In this document: positions 49,440 to 58,913 of the stretch, one piece after another
Numbering within the stretch: the stretch's first letter is position 1
Layout of the letters: each line of letters opens with the position of its first letter
Assembly: GCA_002025865.1 (NCBI GenBank)
Contig: MWOR01000148.1
Span: 1 to 64,000 of the forward strand
DNA length: 64,000 nt
DNA from: Prochlorococcus sp. HOT208_60m_813I02
Lineage (GTDB): Bacteria; Cyanobacteriota; Cyanobacteriia; PCC-6307; Cyanobiaceae
Direction of reading: 5' to 3'
Translations under genes and position numbers: made by a program
Notes under the pieces: model-generated
What the model saw: the letters and a program-made list of their open reading frames with translations, nothing else
Told to the model about the DNA's origin: nothing
The model's database searches: none

Positions 49440-50978
49440 TTGAAAATAAGCATTAAAGGGTTAAAAAAAACATTAAAAGAATTAAATTTTCTTGATTTCA
49501 CTTCGTTTATTTTTTCACTCTTAGTAATCATTCCAATTTCCAATTTTCTTCTAGAGGGAATTGATTACATCATTAGTGGAAATTTTTCATTAGGTATTGC
49601 TGGTGGAGAAGAGGTATTAGGTACTATAAAAGTTTTAATACTGACAAGTTTTTTTGGTGGAGGGTTAGGAACTTTGAATGGATGGCTACTTTCAAATTGT
49701 GATTTTAAGTTCAGAAAAGTTCTCCGTATTTGTCAGCTAGTTCCACTAGCTGCCCCAGCATATCTAATAACAGCTATTTTGCAGGATTTAGGAAGTATTT
49801 TTGGGTATCAAGTAACTGGTTTATGGTGGGGGGTATTAATACTTTCAATTTCTACTTATCCATATGTATTCATTCTTGCTAACGAAAGTTTTAATAAATT
49901 TGGAGTTAATCAAATCAATGCTAGTAGAGGATTAGGAGTAGGGCCATGGAGGAGCTTCTTTAAAATTGCTTTCCCAATGGCGTTACCAGCACTAATAACA
50001 GGAATAAGTTTAATGTGTATGGAAGTAATGAATGAGTTAGGTACATTTGCATTATTAAACATACCTAGTATTTCTACCGGTATAGCTGAAAATTGGATAA
50101 TTGAGGGTAATCCAAAAAGTGCTATTGGATTATCATTGGTAGCCTTATTAATGATTTTAACTTTAATTATTTTCGAAAAGTTTTCAAGAAGAAAATCAAA
50201 GAGGTGGAGTGAAAATCCTGCATCAAAAGATTCTCAAGGATGGGAATTAAAAAAAACCAGAGCTTTTTTAGCAATAATCATATCTTTATTTCCTCCAATT
50301 TTCTCTTTTGGGATTCCATGTTTTTGGGTGATACTCAATATAGATCTAATTCAAAAAGGGTTATCTATAGAATTACTTAGCCTATCATTAAGGACCATAA
50401 GCCTAGGACTTTTAACTGCATTAATAGCGATGCTATTCTCCTTAATAATTTCCTTAGCCAGACGCCCAAATAAAAGCTTATTACTAGGACTAATAACAAA
50501 TCTTGCGGGAATAGGTTACGCAATCCCAGGCACTGTTTTAGCTTTATCATTAATAAGCATTTCTTCTTCAAAATTTAATTTTATTGCTATTTGCTTACTA
50601 ATTTGGGGTTATCTTGTCCGATTTCTAACTATCTCTAAGGGTTCTATTGATTCAAGTCTTGAGAGAATTTCGCCTAGTCTTGATGAAGCAGCACTTGGAC
50701 TAGGAGAGAATTGGCTGGGGATCATAAAAAGAATTCATCTACCTCTTCTCCAAGGGCCAATATTCGTAGGATCACTTTTAGTTTTTGTTGACACGATAAA
50801 AGAATTACCCATAACCTTTATTTTAAGACCATTCGATTTCGATACATTATCTGTGAGAATATATCAATATGCTGGAGATGAAAGAATGGTAGAGGCAATA
50901 TTACCGGCCATTCTTATCATGACTTTAGGCCTTATTGCATCAATTACATTGATTCCAAGTTTAGAGAAAAAAAATTAA
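49440..50978 (+). CDS. ABC transporter permease, iron(III)-type (FutB-like)
   Basis: A 512-residue double permease with about twelve helices, containing two BPD-transport repeats. The EAA-like loops are NQINASRGLGVGPWRSFFKIAFPMALPA (in part, about 158-185) and SLDEAALGLGENWLGIIKRIHLPLL (in part). It resembles FutB/FbpB permeases for ferric iron. The binding protein and ATPase genes are not next to it. Start is TTG at 49440. Last 4 bp overlap the next gene on the other strand. Confidence 0.85.
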   Translation: MKISIKGLKKTLKELNFLDFTSFIFSLLVIIPISNFLLEGIDYIISGNFSLGIAGGEEVLGTIKVLILTSFFGGGLGTLNGWLLSNCDFKFRKVLRICQLVPLAAPAYLITAILQDLGSIFGYQVTGLWWGVLILSISTYPYVFILANESFNKFGVNQINASRGLGVGPWRSFFKIAFPMALPALITGISLMCMEVMNELGTFALLNIPSISTGIAENWIIEGNPKSAIGLSLVALLMILTLIIFEKFSRRKSKRWSENPASKDSQGWELKKTRAFLAIIISLFPPIFSFGIPCFWVILNIDLIQKGLSIELLSLSLRTISLGLLTALIAMLFSLIISLARRPNKSLLLGLITNLAGIGYAIPGTVLALSLISISSSKFNFIAICLLIWGYLVRFLTISKGSIDSSLERISPSLDEAALGLGENWLGIIKRIHLPLLQGPIFVGSLLVFVDTIKELPITFILRPFDFDTLSVRIYQYAGDERMVEAILPAILIMTLGLIASITLIPSLEKKN

Positions 50979-51931
50979 ATTCTCTTAGACAATTTTCTTA
51001 TTAAGAAAGGTAAGCTTAACAACAAATCTGCCGAGGTAGATATAACCCTAAAATAAACTAAGCTCATAATAATTATATTTTCTGGAATACTTTTGCCAAC
51101 GAATAAAAGGAGGCAAGCCTCAAAAACGCCAACTCCTCCAGGAGCTGCTGGGACTACCAAGCCTATAGACCATGACAAAGAAAAGATTACTAATAAAAAT
51201 ATAATGTTCAGAGAATTACTTGTATAAAAAGTATTTAAGCAAATATAAAACCCAATAAATTTAGATAAAACAAAACCAATTTCAAGAAATAAAGCTCTAG
51301 AAGGGAAAAAAGAAACTATATTTATTCTCTCTTCAAATTGTCCCTTTGAATTTGGAAGTCTCAAAACCTCAATTACTTTCCCCTTAAGAGACCCTAATAT
51401 TTCAAATATCAAAAAAATAAATTTCCTATTTAAGAATATTAAAGGAAAAATTAAAAAAAAATGAAATGGTGAAAAAATTAATCCCATTGATGCCAAGAGA
51501 AAAGATCCAGTCAACATAAAATAAGGTTCTATGAGTGTCGAATACAAAGCAATCTGAGGGTTACTTATTTTTTTTATAAAATTAAACCTTTCAACAAAAT
51601 GCCACATCCCTCCTGGCACATATTTAAGAATATTAGTTAAAACATAGAAAGAAACTAGATTATTACTTTGAAATTCTTTCCCTAACCATTTAACGATATA
51701 TTTCCATGCATAAGCGTTCAGATAAATACTTATAACACAAAATAAAAATGATAAAGATAGATTAATTCCATTTCTTTTTAAATTGATCTCAAAAGAAATT
51801 TGATCAATATTATCAAAAAAATAGATACAAAAATATGACAAGCTTGAAATAAAGAAAATACTCTTTAAACCACCAAAATTAATTTTTTTAAGGAATTTCA
51901 AATATCGTTGATCACTTATATTAAATCTCAT
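50975..51931 (-). CDS. UPF0104 / lysylphosphatidylglycerol-synthase-like membrane protein
   Basis: A 318-residue protein with about eight helices. The patterns ILKYVPGGMWHFVERF (about 103-118) and VVPAAPGGVGVFEACLLLF (about 257-275) are the family signature. Family members include the flippase half of MprF and proteins needed for lipid or glycan export; a specific role is unknown. The start ATG overlaps the stop of the LarC-like gene (51928-51931), so the two genes are coupled. Confidence 0.83.
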   Translation of the reverse strand: MRFNISDQRYLKFLKKINFGGLKSIFFISSLSYFCIYFFDNIDQISFEINLKRNGINLSLSFLFCVISIYLNAYAWKYIVKWLGKEFQSNNLVSFYVLTNILKYVPGGMWHFVERFNFIKKISNPQIALYSTLIEPYFMLTGSFLLASMGLIFSPFHFFLIFPLIFLNRKFIFLIFEILGSLKGKVIEVLRLPNSKGQFEERINIVSFFPSRALFLEIGFVLSKFIGFYICLNTFYTSNSLNIIFLLVIFSLSWSIGLVVPAAPGGVGVFEACLLLFVGKSIPENIIIMSLVYFRVISTSADLLLSLPFLIRKLSKRI

Positions 51932-53160
51932 TTCCAGTTTTCAAATGCTTTAAATTTTTTACTTGACTCTTTTATTATTTTTCTTATTTCGTAAGTTGAT
52001 ATTTTATGCTTTAATTTTAATCTCAAAACCTCATCATTTTCTGGTTTCATATTTATTGATCCATCTGGTTTCAATGTTTGTTTAACTTTTATATTTCCAA
52101 AATTCGTTGAACATTCTCCTCTACGTCTGAGTAATATCCACCTAGATTGGTTCCTTTCACGAACCCCAATAGTGTTGGAATAATCAAACCATAATCGCCT
52201 AAAATATTCTTTTTTCTCTACGGGCAAGATTGCTTGAATAGAAAATCCAATTCTATTCTTTTTCATATTGATAGCTTGATAGGAAACGTCGTAAGCCCCC
52301 TCAACTCTAAGTTTCTCCACAAAATTAGATATATCTTCGGGTGTTTGGTCATCAATCCATGCTTCTTGAATAGATATCTCTTCACACTTTGGACTAATTT
52401 GTGCATTACCATTAATAGAAGAATCCTCAAATGAAGAAATTTTATAAACTCTTACCAAATTGGGGAATGGGAATTTTAGGTTACCAATGCCTACTCCATA
52501 AGAATTAATAGAATATTTTGAAGGAGTTTCATGATAGTCGACTAAATTAATAAGTAAAGAAATGCCAGTAGGTGTTGAGAGTTCACCCTCTATTAAGTCA
52601 AGGCTTGATAAAACCTTAATGTTTTTTTGTCTTATTAGCTCTATTACAGCAGGAGATGGTACAGATAATTTTCCATGATCAGTTTGAACAAAACCTTTCC
52701 CCAACATTGGTTCATTACAATAAACTCTCTTTGGATTTAAGTAATTCAATGCAGCACATACTCCAATGATATCTACCAATGAATCTATAGCTCCAATTTC
52801 ATGAAAATGAACATCATCAGATTTAATGCCATGAACTTTTCCTTCCGCAATTGCTAAAGATTCAAATACTTCATAAATTATTTTTTTTAATTTATCTTCT
52901 AAGTGGCCATTTAAAATAAGTTCCTTAATACTTCTCCAAGTTCTTTTAATAGGACTACAATCAATACTCTCAACCTTTGCTTTGATGCCTCGTATTGAAC
53001 AACTTTTTGATTCTTTAAAGTTTAGTTGATATAAATCCTTTAATCCAAGATCAATGAGAGGCTGTTCAATAACTTTTTTAGGCACCCCTAAATCATAAAA
53101 TGCTCCTAACAACATATCTCCAGAGATACCAGGAGAACATTCAATTAAAACATCATCCAT
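51928..53160 (-). CDS. LarC-like nickel-pincer cofactor protein (DUF111)
   Basis: A 410-residue protein of the LarC family, recognised by the N-terminal MDDVLIECSPGISGDMLLGA, the mid-part HFHEIGAIDSLVDIIG (about 121-136), CNEPMLGKGFV and STPTGISLL. LarC inserts nickel into the pyridinium-dithiocarboxylate precursor for lactate racemase (LarA). LarA, LarB and LarE are not in this window. The function in this lineage is unclear. The gene overlaps the UPF0104 gene by 4 bp. Start ATG at 53160. Confidence 0.87.
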   Translation of the reverse strand: MDDVLIECSPGISGDMLLGAFYDLGVPKKVIEQPLIDLGLKDLYQLNFKESKSCSIRGIKAKVESIDCSPIKRTWRSIKELILNGHLEDKLKKIIYEVFESLAIAEGKVHGIKSDDVHFHEIGAIDSLVDIIGVCAALNYLNPKRVYCNEPMLGKGFVQTDHGKLSVPSPAVIELIRQKNIKVLSSLDLIEGELSTPTGISLLINLVDYHETPSKYSINSYGVGIGNLKFPFPNLVRVYKISSFEDSSINGNAQISPKCEEISIQEAWIDDQTPEDISNFVEKLRVEGAYDVSYQAINMKKNRIGFSIQAILPVEKKEYFRRLWFDYSNTIGVRERNQSRWILLRRRGECSTNFGNIKVKQTLKPDGSINMKPENDEVLRLKLKHKISTYEIRKIIKESSKKFKAFENWK

Positions 53161-53211
53161 AAATCAAAGATTTTTTATTGGTAAAATTACGGTGGAAATT
53201 AGCCTTTCATT

Positions 53212-53811
53212 CTAATTATATTTAGAAAGATTTTTTTCAATCACTTCGTAATTTATTAATTGCAAAGAATTTCCATCTCTGTTGATATCTAAACTTACAA
53301 AACTATGCAGCAGTTCAAGAGGAAGCTCTCCTTTTATGACTAATTTAAAATTTTTATTTTTTAATTTTTTTGAATTTATAGCTGGGCAGATTTTAATAAC
53401 AAATTCTTTCTTTTTAGTGTTAACAAAAACTAATTCTCCTCTAACAGAAAAATAGTTATCTTTTAGATCTAATTCTTCTAATAATTTTGAAAAGTTAGTT
53501 TTTGAAGAATCATTAGGGAAATCATTTAGTTGATAGGGATCCCAAATGCCTGCAACCTGTAAATGCAAGTTTTGAGTATTTTTATTCTTTGGATAAACAA
53601 TCCAATAATAACTTTTCTTTAAATCAATATGCTTTTTTAAAAGTGATAATGCTTTACCTAGAACTACTGTTTCAATTTTTTTGTCTTTATTATCAATTAA
53701 AAAGCCTCTATTTGGTTGCTCATTACTAATAGGAATGAATTTACCACTAATAATACCGATTGCTCTATGCTGTAATTGGTTAGTAACTTTTGGGATAGGG
53801 TTTTTTAACAT
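53212..53811 (-). CDS. Conserved cyanobacterial protein of unknown function
   Basis: A 199-residue cytoplasmic protein. No named domain is recognised; there are conserved-looking blocks MLKNPIPKVTNQLQHRAIGIISGKFIPIS (in part) at the start, FVIKICPAI, and NFKLVIKGELPLELL near the end. Mixed alpha/beta by eye. ATG at 53811 is chosen over an upstream TTG (53832) because the N-terminus MLKNPIPK looks natural. It lies between the LarC-like gene and a small secreted gene. Confidence 0.6.
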   Translation of the reverse strand: MLKNPIPKVTNQLQHRAIGIISGKFIPISNEQPNRGFLIDNKDKKIETVVLGKALSLLKKHIDLKKSYYWIVYPKNKNTQNLHLQVAGIWDPYQLNDFPNDSSKTNFSKLLEELDLKDNYFSVRGELVFVNTKKKEFVIKICPAINSKKLKNKNFKLVIKGELPLELLHSFVSLDINRDGNSLQLINYEVIEKNLSKYN

Positions 53812-53850
53812 ATGAAAATTTGAAAATAGCAATTTATCGTTTTAAATTTC

Positions 53851-54144
53851 TTAATTTTCCTCCAAACTATTAAAAGACTTTAATGCATCATCAATTGCAT
53901 CAGAAGGATCAGTCGCATCATTCATACTATTTTGCCTTCTAATCATTTCCACAAGTTCAAAAGGATTAGTTGGAAGAGCTGAACTATCATCTTCTGTTTT
54001 GGTTGAACTATCGATTTCTAATTCTTCAAATTTATATTCTATATATTCAGCATTTAGGTAGTCACTTTTTAAGGAAATTAAAAAAGTAAAAAAAATTAAA
54101 AAAGTTATGGATTTATAAAGGCTTTTGCAAAAATAATTTTTCAT
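53851..54144 (-). CDS. Small secreted or membrane-anchored protein
   Basis: A 97-residue product with an N-terminal signal-like hydrophobic segment (SITFLIFFTFLISL) and an acidic, Ser/Asp-rich remainder. No family recognised. The ATG at 54144 is preferred to an upstream TTG at 54159. It may be a periplasmic or lumenal peptide. The AT-rich position and weak composition leave some doubt about coding. Confidence 0.5.
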   Translation of the reverse strand: MKNYFCKSLYKSITFLIFFTFLISLKSDYLNAEYIEYKFEELEIDSSTKTEDDSSALPTNPFELVEMIRRQNSMNDATDPSDAIDDALKSFNSLEEN

Positions 54145-54215
54145 TTTATTTAATTTCAAAATTCTTTAACGCCAAAATTTTTTGCTATTTTAATTTTACA
54201 TAATTTGGTAGAAAT

Positions 54216-55061
54216 TTGTTAATAGCAACTTGGAATGTTAACTCTATTAGAACCAGACTTTTACAAATAATAGATTGGATTAATCAAACCAATCCAGATA
54301 TTCTATGTTTGCAGGAAACGAAAGTAATGGACGATAATTTCCCTGTAGAACCTTTTGAAAAATTAGGATACTCAGTAGAGGTTTACGGGCAAAAATCATA
54401 TAATGGTGTGGCTATTATTTCTAAAATAAAGCCAGAAAATGTTAGAAAAGGATTCTACGGTTGTCCCGACTTTAATCAAAATATAGATATTTTCGTTGAT
54501 CAAAAAAGACTGATTTCTGCTGATTTTAATGGTATTAAAATCATAAATGTTTATGTACCAAACGGATCATCTCTAGAATCTAGTAAGTTCGAATACAAAA
54601 TTAATTGGTTAAATTGCTTAGCTTCATTTTTGGATGACCTAGAAAAAAAAGGAGAATTAATTTGTCTTATGGGTGATTTTAATGTTGCTCCATCTAAATT
54701 GGATATTCATGATCCAAAGAAATATGAAGGAGGAATAATGGCATCTGAGATAGAGAGAAATGCACTAAATAATGTTCTAAAAAAAAGATTAATAGATTCG
54801 TTCAGGATTTTCGAAAAAAATACTGGCTATTGGAGTTGGTGGGATTACCGTAATAACGCATTTGAATTAAATAAAGGTTGGAGAATAGACCATATATATA
54901 TCAGCAAAGAACTGTCATCAAATCTTAAAAGTTGTGTCATAGACAGCTCACCAAGGGGTAATTCGCGTCCAAGTGATCATGCGCCAGTAATGATAGACCT
55001 TAACTTAAACGATATAAATGTAGAATTTTTTGAGGATGAGGATAATTTTTTCGAAATATAA
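54216..55061 (+). CDS. xthA: Exodeoxyribonuclease III (AP endonuclease)
   Basis: A 281-residue EEP-fold nuclease that repairs abasic sites. Motifs: ATWNVNSIRTR (about 4-14), CLQETKVMD (about 34-42), LMGDFNVAP (about 150-158) and SRPSDHAPVMID (about 252-263). The start is a TTG at 54216. C-terminal tail is acidic. It stands between the small secreted gene and hemL, divergent from the former. Confidence 0.95.
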   Translation: MLIATWNVNSIRTRLLQIIDWINQTNPDILCLQETKVMDDNFPVEPFEKLGYSVEVYGQKSYNGVAIISKIKPENVRKGFYGCPDFNQNIDIFVDQKRLISADFNGIKIINVYVPNGSSLESSKFEYKINWLNCLASFLDDLEKKGELICLMGDFNVAPSKLDIHDPKKYEGGIMASEIERNALNNVLKKRLIDSFRIFEKNTGYWSWWDYRNNAFELNKGWRIDHIYISKELSSNLKSCVIDSSPRGNSRPSDHAPVMIDLNLNDINVEFFEDEDNFFEI

Positions 55062-55215
55062 ATAAAATAGATTGAATTTCTTTAATACCTGAAAACGCTT
55101 ATTACTAAAGAGTTATCTAAAGTAAGATTGTTTTTTATCATAATATCTTTAAAATTAACAATTTACAATCCAAACTATCGCAATAAAAATATCATAATGT
55201 AGAATTTCATTCTGA

Positions 55216-55244
55216 TTGACAAAATTTTTACTTATTTCTAATTT
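55216..55244 (+). promoter_or_regulatory. Candidate promoter of hemL
   Basis: A perfect -35 element TTGACA (55216-55221) is followed by a 17-bp spacer and a weak -10 TAATTT (55239-55244), 44 bp before the hemL start. Perfect -35 elements are uncommon in this AT-rich genome, but the -10 is poor, so the call is tentative. Confidence 0.35.
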
Positions 55245-55287
55245 AGAACATGACAAGATTTTTCTCAAAACATCATTTAGCTAAATT

Positions 55288-56589
55288 GTGACTGACATAT
55301 TAAATTACACAAAATCTGAAGAAATTTTCTCTGCAGCCCAGCAATTAATGCCAGGAGGAGTTAGCTCTCCAGTGAGAGCTTTTAAGTCTGTAGGTGGCCA
55401 GCCAATTGTTTTTGACAGAGTCAAAGGTCCTTTTGCTTGGGATATTGATGGAAATAGATATATTGACTATATAGGAAGCTGGGGTCCGGCTATATGTGGA
55501 CATGCCCACCCTGAAGTTACAACGGCATTACAGGAAGCAATTGAGAAAGGGACAAGCTTTGGTGCTCCATGCGTTCTAGAGAACAAACTTGCTGAAATGG
55601 TAATAGATGCAGTCCCATCTGTAGAAATGGTTAGGTTTGTTAATAGTGGAACTGAAGCATGCATGGCTGTTTTGAGACTGATGCGAGCATTTACTGGACG
55701 AGATAAAGTTATTAAATTTGACGGTTGCTATCACGGTCATGCGGATATGTTTTTAGTGAAAGCAGGATCTGGCGTAGCCACTCTGGGTTTACCAGATTCT
55801 CCAGGTGTTCCACGGACAACTACTGCCAACACACTTACTGCACCCTACAATGACCTTGAAGCAGTAAAAAAATTATTTTCTGAAAATCCTGATGCCATTT
55901 CTGGGGTTATACTCGAGCCTATCGTTGGAAATGCTGGATTTATTACTCCAGAACCTGGATTCTTGGAAGGATTAAGGGAATTAACCAGTGAGAATGGATC
56001 CTTATTAGTTTTTGACGAAGTAATGACTGGATTTAGAATAAGTTATGGAGGCGCTCAAGAAAAGTTTGGTGTTACTCCTGATTTAACCACCCTTGGCAAA
56101 GTAATTGGCGGAGGCCTGCCTGTTGGAGCTTATGGGGGCAAGAAAGAAATAATGTCAATGGTAGCGCCTTCAGGACCGGTATACCAAGCAGGAACTTTGA
56201 GTGGCAATCCTCTTGCAATGACTGCTGGAATAAAAACTCTTGAACTGCTCAAACAAGATGGTACTTACGACAAACTTGATTTAACAACTTCTAGATTAAT
56301 CGAAGGGATAATTCAGTCTGCAGAAAATAACGGTATCGCTATCAACGGTGGAAGTGTAAGTGCTATGTTCGGATTTTTCTTATGCGATGGGCCTGTTAGG
56401 AACTTTAATGAAGCAAAAACAAATGATGCCGAACTTTTTGGTAAGTTGCATAAAGAAATGCTTCGACGAGGAATTTACCTAGCTCCAAGTCCTTTCGAAG
56501 CTGGTTTCACATCACTAGCTCATAGCGAAGAAGAAATTGATAAAACTATCGAGGCTTTTGACGAATCTTTCAACTCAATTAAAAAATAA
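55288..56589 (+). CDS. hemL: Glutamate-1-semialdehyde 2,1-aminomutase
   Basis: HemL makes 5-aminolevulinate, the first dedicated tetrapyrrole precursor, from glutamate semialdehyde. The 433-residue PLP enzyme has [14 protein letters not shown] [20 protein letters not shown] (in part), [12 protein letters not shown] (about 235-246), and the PLP-lysine region [17 protein letters not shown] (about 264-280). Start is GTG at 55288. A candidate promoter lies upstream in a 226-bp spacer that holds nothing else I recognise. Confidence 0.97.
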   Translation: MTDILNYTKSEEIFSAAQQLMPGGVSSPVRAFKSVGGQPIVFDRVKGPFAWDIDGNRYIDYIGSWGPAICGHAHPEVTTALQEAIEKGTSFGAPCVLENKLAEMVIDAVPSVEMVRFVNSGTEACMAVLRLMRAFTGRDKVIKFDGCYHGHADMFLVKAGSGVATLGLPDSPGVPRTTTANTLTAPYNDLEAVKKLFSENPDAISGVILEPIVGNAGFITPEPGFLEGLRELTSENGSLLVFDEVMTGFRISYGGAQEKFGVTPDLTTLGKVIGGGLPVGAYGGKKEIMSMVAPSGPVYQAGTLSGNPLAMTAGIKTLELLKQDGTYDKLDLTTSRLIEGIIQSAENNGIAINGGSVSAMFGFFLCDGPVRNFNEAKTNDAELFGKLHKEMLRRGIYLAPSPFEAGFTSLAHSEEEIDKTIEAFDESFNSIKK

Positions 56590-56630
56590 TCATTTACTAG
56601 TCTTTCTTAATAGAAAAATGAGTAAATGAT
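56589..56630 (-). terminator. Rho-independent-type terminator after the SPFH gene
   Basis: A perfect 10-bp stem, ATCATTTACT (56589-56598) with AGTAAATGAT (56621-56630), encloses a smaller TTTCT/AGAAA stem. On the minus strand the stem is followed by TATTTTTT, so it fits a terminator for the SPFH gene that ends at 56661. For hemL it may help protect the 3' end. Confidence 0.6.
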
Positions 56631-56660
56631 AAAAACTTTAGAAACATTAAGTCTAAATAA

Positions 56661-57464
56661 TTATCTTCTACCACCAACTATTACTGGGGGAGTACCACCT
56701 TCTGAACCTGGTAAGCCAGGAACAACTTGTGTACTACCATCCCATTTGTCGAGAAATAATTTGAAAAGTACCTGATCATCGAGACTTCTATTTAATGTCT
56801 CATATCTAAGTGCTTCTTGTTCTGCAATTTCAACTTCTGTCTTTGCTCTAAGTAATTGCTGACCAGCTATTTGCTTTTGTTCAATAGCAGCTCTATATTC
56901 TTCAGCGATCTCTAATCCAGTAAGATCTAAACTTTTAACATCTACGTAATCAAATGAATTAAGTTCTTTTGCAACAGTATCTCCTACTTTCTCAGAAATA
57001 ACTGCGAATTCAGTAGCAATTGTTTCTAACTCATATTGAGAAAAAACTGATTTAAGAGCTTTTAGCAAAGATGGCTGAACAATTTTCTGATAAACATCAC
57101 TATTTCTGCTTGCAATTGTTGCGAAAATCCTTCCTGCTTCATTAGGTTTTACTGAGTACTTAACAGTAGCGGTAGCTCTAATAACTTGAAGATCTTTAGT
57201 TAAAGTTTCAAATTTTTCAGGTTGAACTTGAGTTTTTATATCAAATGGATATACAGACTGAATAAATGGAAGTTTAAAATTTAAACCAGCTCTCCTAGAG
57301 GGTCCACTTACTTTCCCTAATGTTGTAACAACTGCAACTTGTCCTGAAGGCACAACAAAAAGAGATTGGGTAAGTAAAAGAAAGCCAGTAAAAGATAATA
57401 CAATAAAAAGGGTTGCTGTCCCACCGGGACCTGTTGGTGTGACATTTTTAAAGGATGTTGTCAT
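56661..57464 (-). CDS. SPFH/prohibitin-family membrane protein
   Basis: A 267-residue prohibitin-like protein. One N-terminal membrane helix (about 18-36) is followed by the SPFH domain with VVPSGQVAVVTTLGKVSGPSRRAGLNFKLPF (in part), then a coiled-coil region (EEYRAAIEQKQIAGQQLLRAKTEVEIAEQEA, in part). Such proteins form membrane rings that regulate proteases and stabilise membranes. An adjacent hairpin forms its terminator. Confidence 0.9.
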   Translation of the reverse strand: MTTSFKNVTPTGPGGTATLFIVLSFTGFLLLTQSLFVVPSGQVAVVTTLGKVSGPSRRAGLNFKLPFIQSVYPFDIKTQVQPEKFETLTKDLQVIRATATVKYSVKPNEAGRIFATIASRNSDVYQKIVQPSLLKALKSVFSQYELETIATEFAVISEKVGDTVAKELNSFDYVDVKSLDLTGLEIAEEYRAAIEQKQIAGQQLLRAKTEVEIAEQEALRYETLNRSLDDQVLFKLFLDKWDGSTQVVPGLPGSEGGTPPVIVGGRR

Positions 57465-57572
57465 TAAATTTTTTCTTTTAATTAATCATATTTAAATAGA
57501 CTAATTAGTGCATTAATAAGACATTTAATTAAAATATTTTTTTAATAATTGTGAATTTAAATACAGATATTT

Positions 57573-57782
57573 TTAGTGGATATTTGATTTAAATTCTTGC
57601 AAAAGTTCTAAATAAAGATCCTCATCTATCTCCCTTATGTCATATTCAGAGGGCAAAACACCATGCTTATGCTCATGTACCGCCATCCAACAAAATTTCT
57701 CTATTTCTCCTTTTGAAAAACGAGGATATTCTTTTACCTTCTTAATGAGTGATTTAATGAGAGATTCTGGATGATCTGCCAT
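57573..57782 (-). CDS. Small conserved protein of unknown function
   Basis: A 69-residue soluble protein, MADHPESLIKSLIKKVKEYP..., with the notable block CWMAVHEHKHGVLPSEYDI. It is likely helical. I recognise it only as conserved in marine picocyanobacteria. It is 29 bp from the YajQ-like gene start on the same strand, and could be coexpressed. Confidence 0.6.
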   Translation of the reverse strand: MADHPESLIKSLIKKVKEYPRFSKGEIEKFCWMAVHEHKHGVLPSEYDIREIDEDLYLELLQEFKSNIH

Positions 57783-57811
57783 ATATTTTTAAATTAATCC
57801 TATTAAAAATC

Positions 57812-58309
57812 TTATCTAAAGTTATTAGCTTTTAGAGGAATGTTCAAAGACTCTTCCAACTCACTAACAAGCTTAATTGCTAATTGAAGATCATTTTTGC
57901 TCTTACTAGCTACTCTGAGAGTCTCTCCATTGATACTGACATTAATTTTTTTTATTTGATCTCTTATATTTTTACTGATTTTTTTTGCAATTTCTTGTTT
58001 AATTCCTTGTTTTAATAAAATAGTCTGTTTAATTCTATTACCGCTAACAATTTCAATTTCACCGTAGTCAAATATTTTCAAAGATAAGTTTCTTTTTATT
58101 GCCTTTTGTCTAATTATGTCGTTTACAGCATTTAAGGTTAGTTCGCTATTGGTGATGATAAAAATATTTTCTTTATCTAGTTCAGCTGAAGTATCCGTGC
58201 CCTTCAAATCGTAACGCTGAGAAATTTCCCTTTTAACTTGATCCAAAGCATTGACTAATTCTTGTCTATCAAAATCAGATACTACATCAAATGAAAAACT
58301 TTCTGCCAT
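57812..58309 (-). CDS. yajQ: YajQ-family nucleotide/RNA-binding protein
   Basis: A 165-residue two-domain YajQ protein. Typical blocks: SFDVVSDFDRQELVNALDQVKREI (in part) at the start and QIKKINVSINGETLRVASKSKNDLQLAI (in part) near the C-terminus. YajQ members bind nucleotides; in some bacteria c-di-GMP. The function in cyanobacteria is unproved. Start ATG at 58309. Confidence 0.93.
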   Translation of the reverse strand: MAESFSFDVVSDFDRQELVNALDQVKREISQRYDLKGTDTSAELDKENIFIITNSELTLNAVNDIIRQKAIKRNLSLKIFDYGEIEIVSGNRIKQTILLKQGIKQEIAKKISKNIRDQIKKINVSINGETLRVASKSKNDLQLAIKLVSELEESLNIPLKANNFR

Positions 58310-58375
58310 AGTAAATTACTAAACGCTAAATATTATTAGCATAAATCATCTTTTAATAAGGGGAAATAGGTTAAT

Positions 58376-58888
58376 TTAATCAAAAAATAACAAACTAACC
58401 ACTTTGCCCATTTCTTCAGCACATCTACAACTATTTAGCAAAGTTTCACTATCGTGAAAGGCAAAGCATATTAATTGATCGCACCTAGTAATAATTTCTT
58501 GATTACAAAGACTACTAGCAAGTGGTAAAGGTAATTCATCATTTTCACTTTTTTCAACCAAATGCATAACCTTCTCAAGTTGGTCCTTTATTTCAGGAAT
58601 TTGTCTATCAAGACTTTGTGGTAATAAAACAGTTAATAATGATGGATTAATATCTAAGACAGCTCGAATAACAGCCGCATTGACACCTTGTGACCCAGAA
58701 GTAAGGATATTGTGTCCTTCTTCTGCCAACGACCTTGCTATCAACTCAATTAAGTGGATATCGACAACTGGTACGTGCCTGCTGCCCAAAAAAGCAATTC
58801 TCCTTTTCCCATTATCTTGGAGTTTTGCAAGTTCTTGAGCTAAGGCATCAACGCCTTCAGTTGCTGGTAGATCTAAAGAGCGACTCAA
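58376..58888 (-). CDS. SLOG-fold (DprA/LOG-like) nucleotide-binding protein
   Basis: A 170-residue protein with the Rossmann-like pattern of the SLOG group: RRIAFLGSRHVPVVDIHLIELIARSLAEEGHNILTSGSQGVNAAVIRA (in part, about 29-76). The GSR and TSGSxGxNAAV motifs fit DprA/lysine-decarboxylase-like enzymes, which bind nucleotide ligands. The start is unclear: TTG at 58888 (MSRSLDLPATEG) is used as most natural; the frame extends to a TTG at 58948 overlapping the upstream gene. It follows the P-loop/DRTGG gene. Confidence 0.75.
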   Translation of the reverse strand: MSRSLDLPATEGVDALAQELAKLQDNGKRRIAFLGSRHVPVVDIHLIELIARSLAEEGHNILTSGSQGVNAAVIRAVLDINPSLLTVLLPQSLDRQIPEIKDQLEKVMHLVEKSENDELPLPLASSLCNQEIITRCDQLICFAFHDSETLLNSCRCAEEMGKVVSLLFFD

Positions 58889-58913
58889 AATAATATAGTT
58901 CCTATATTTGAAA

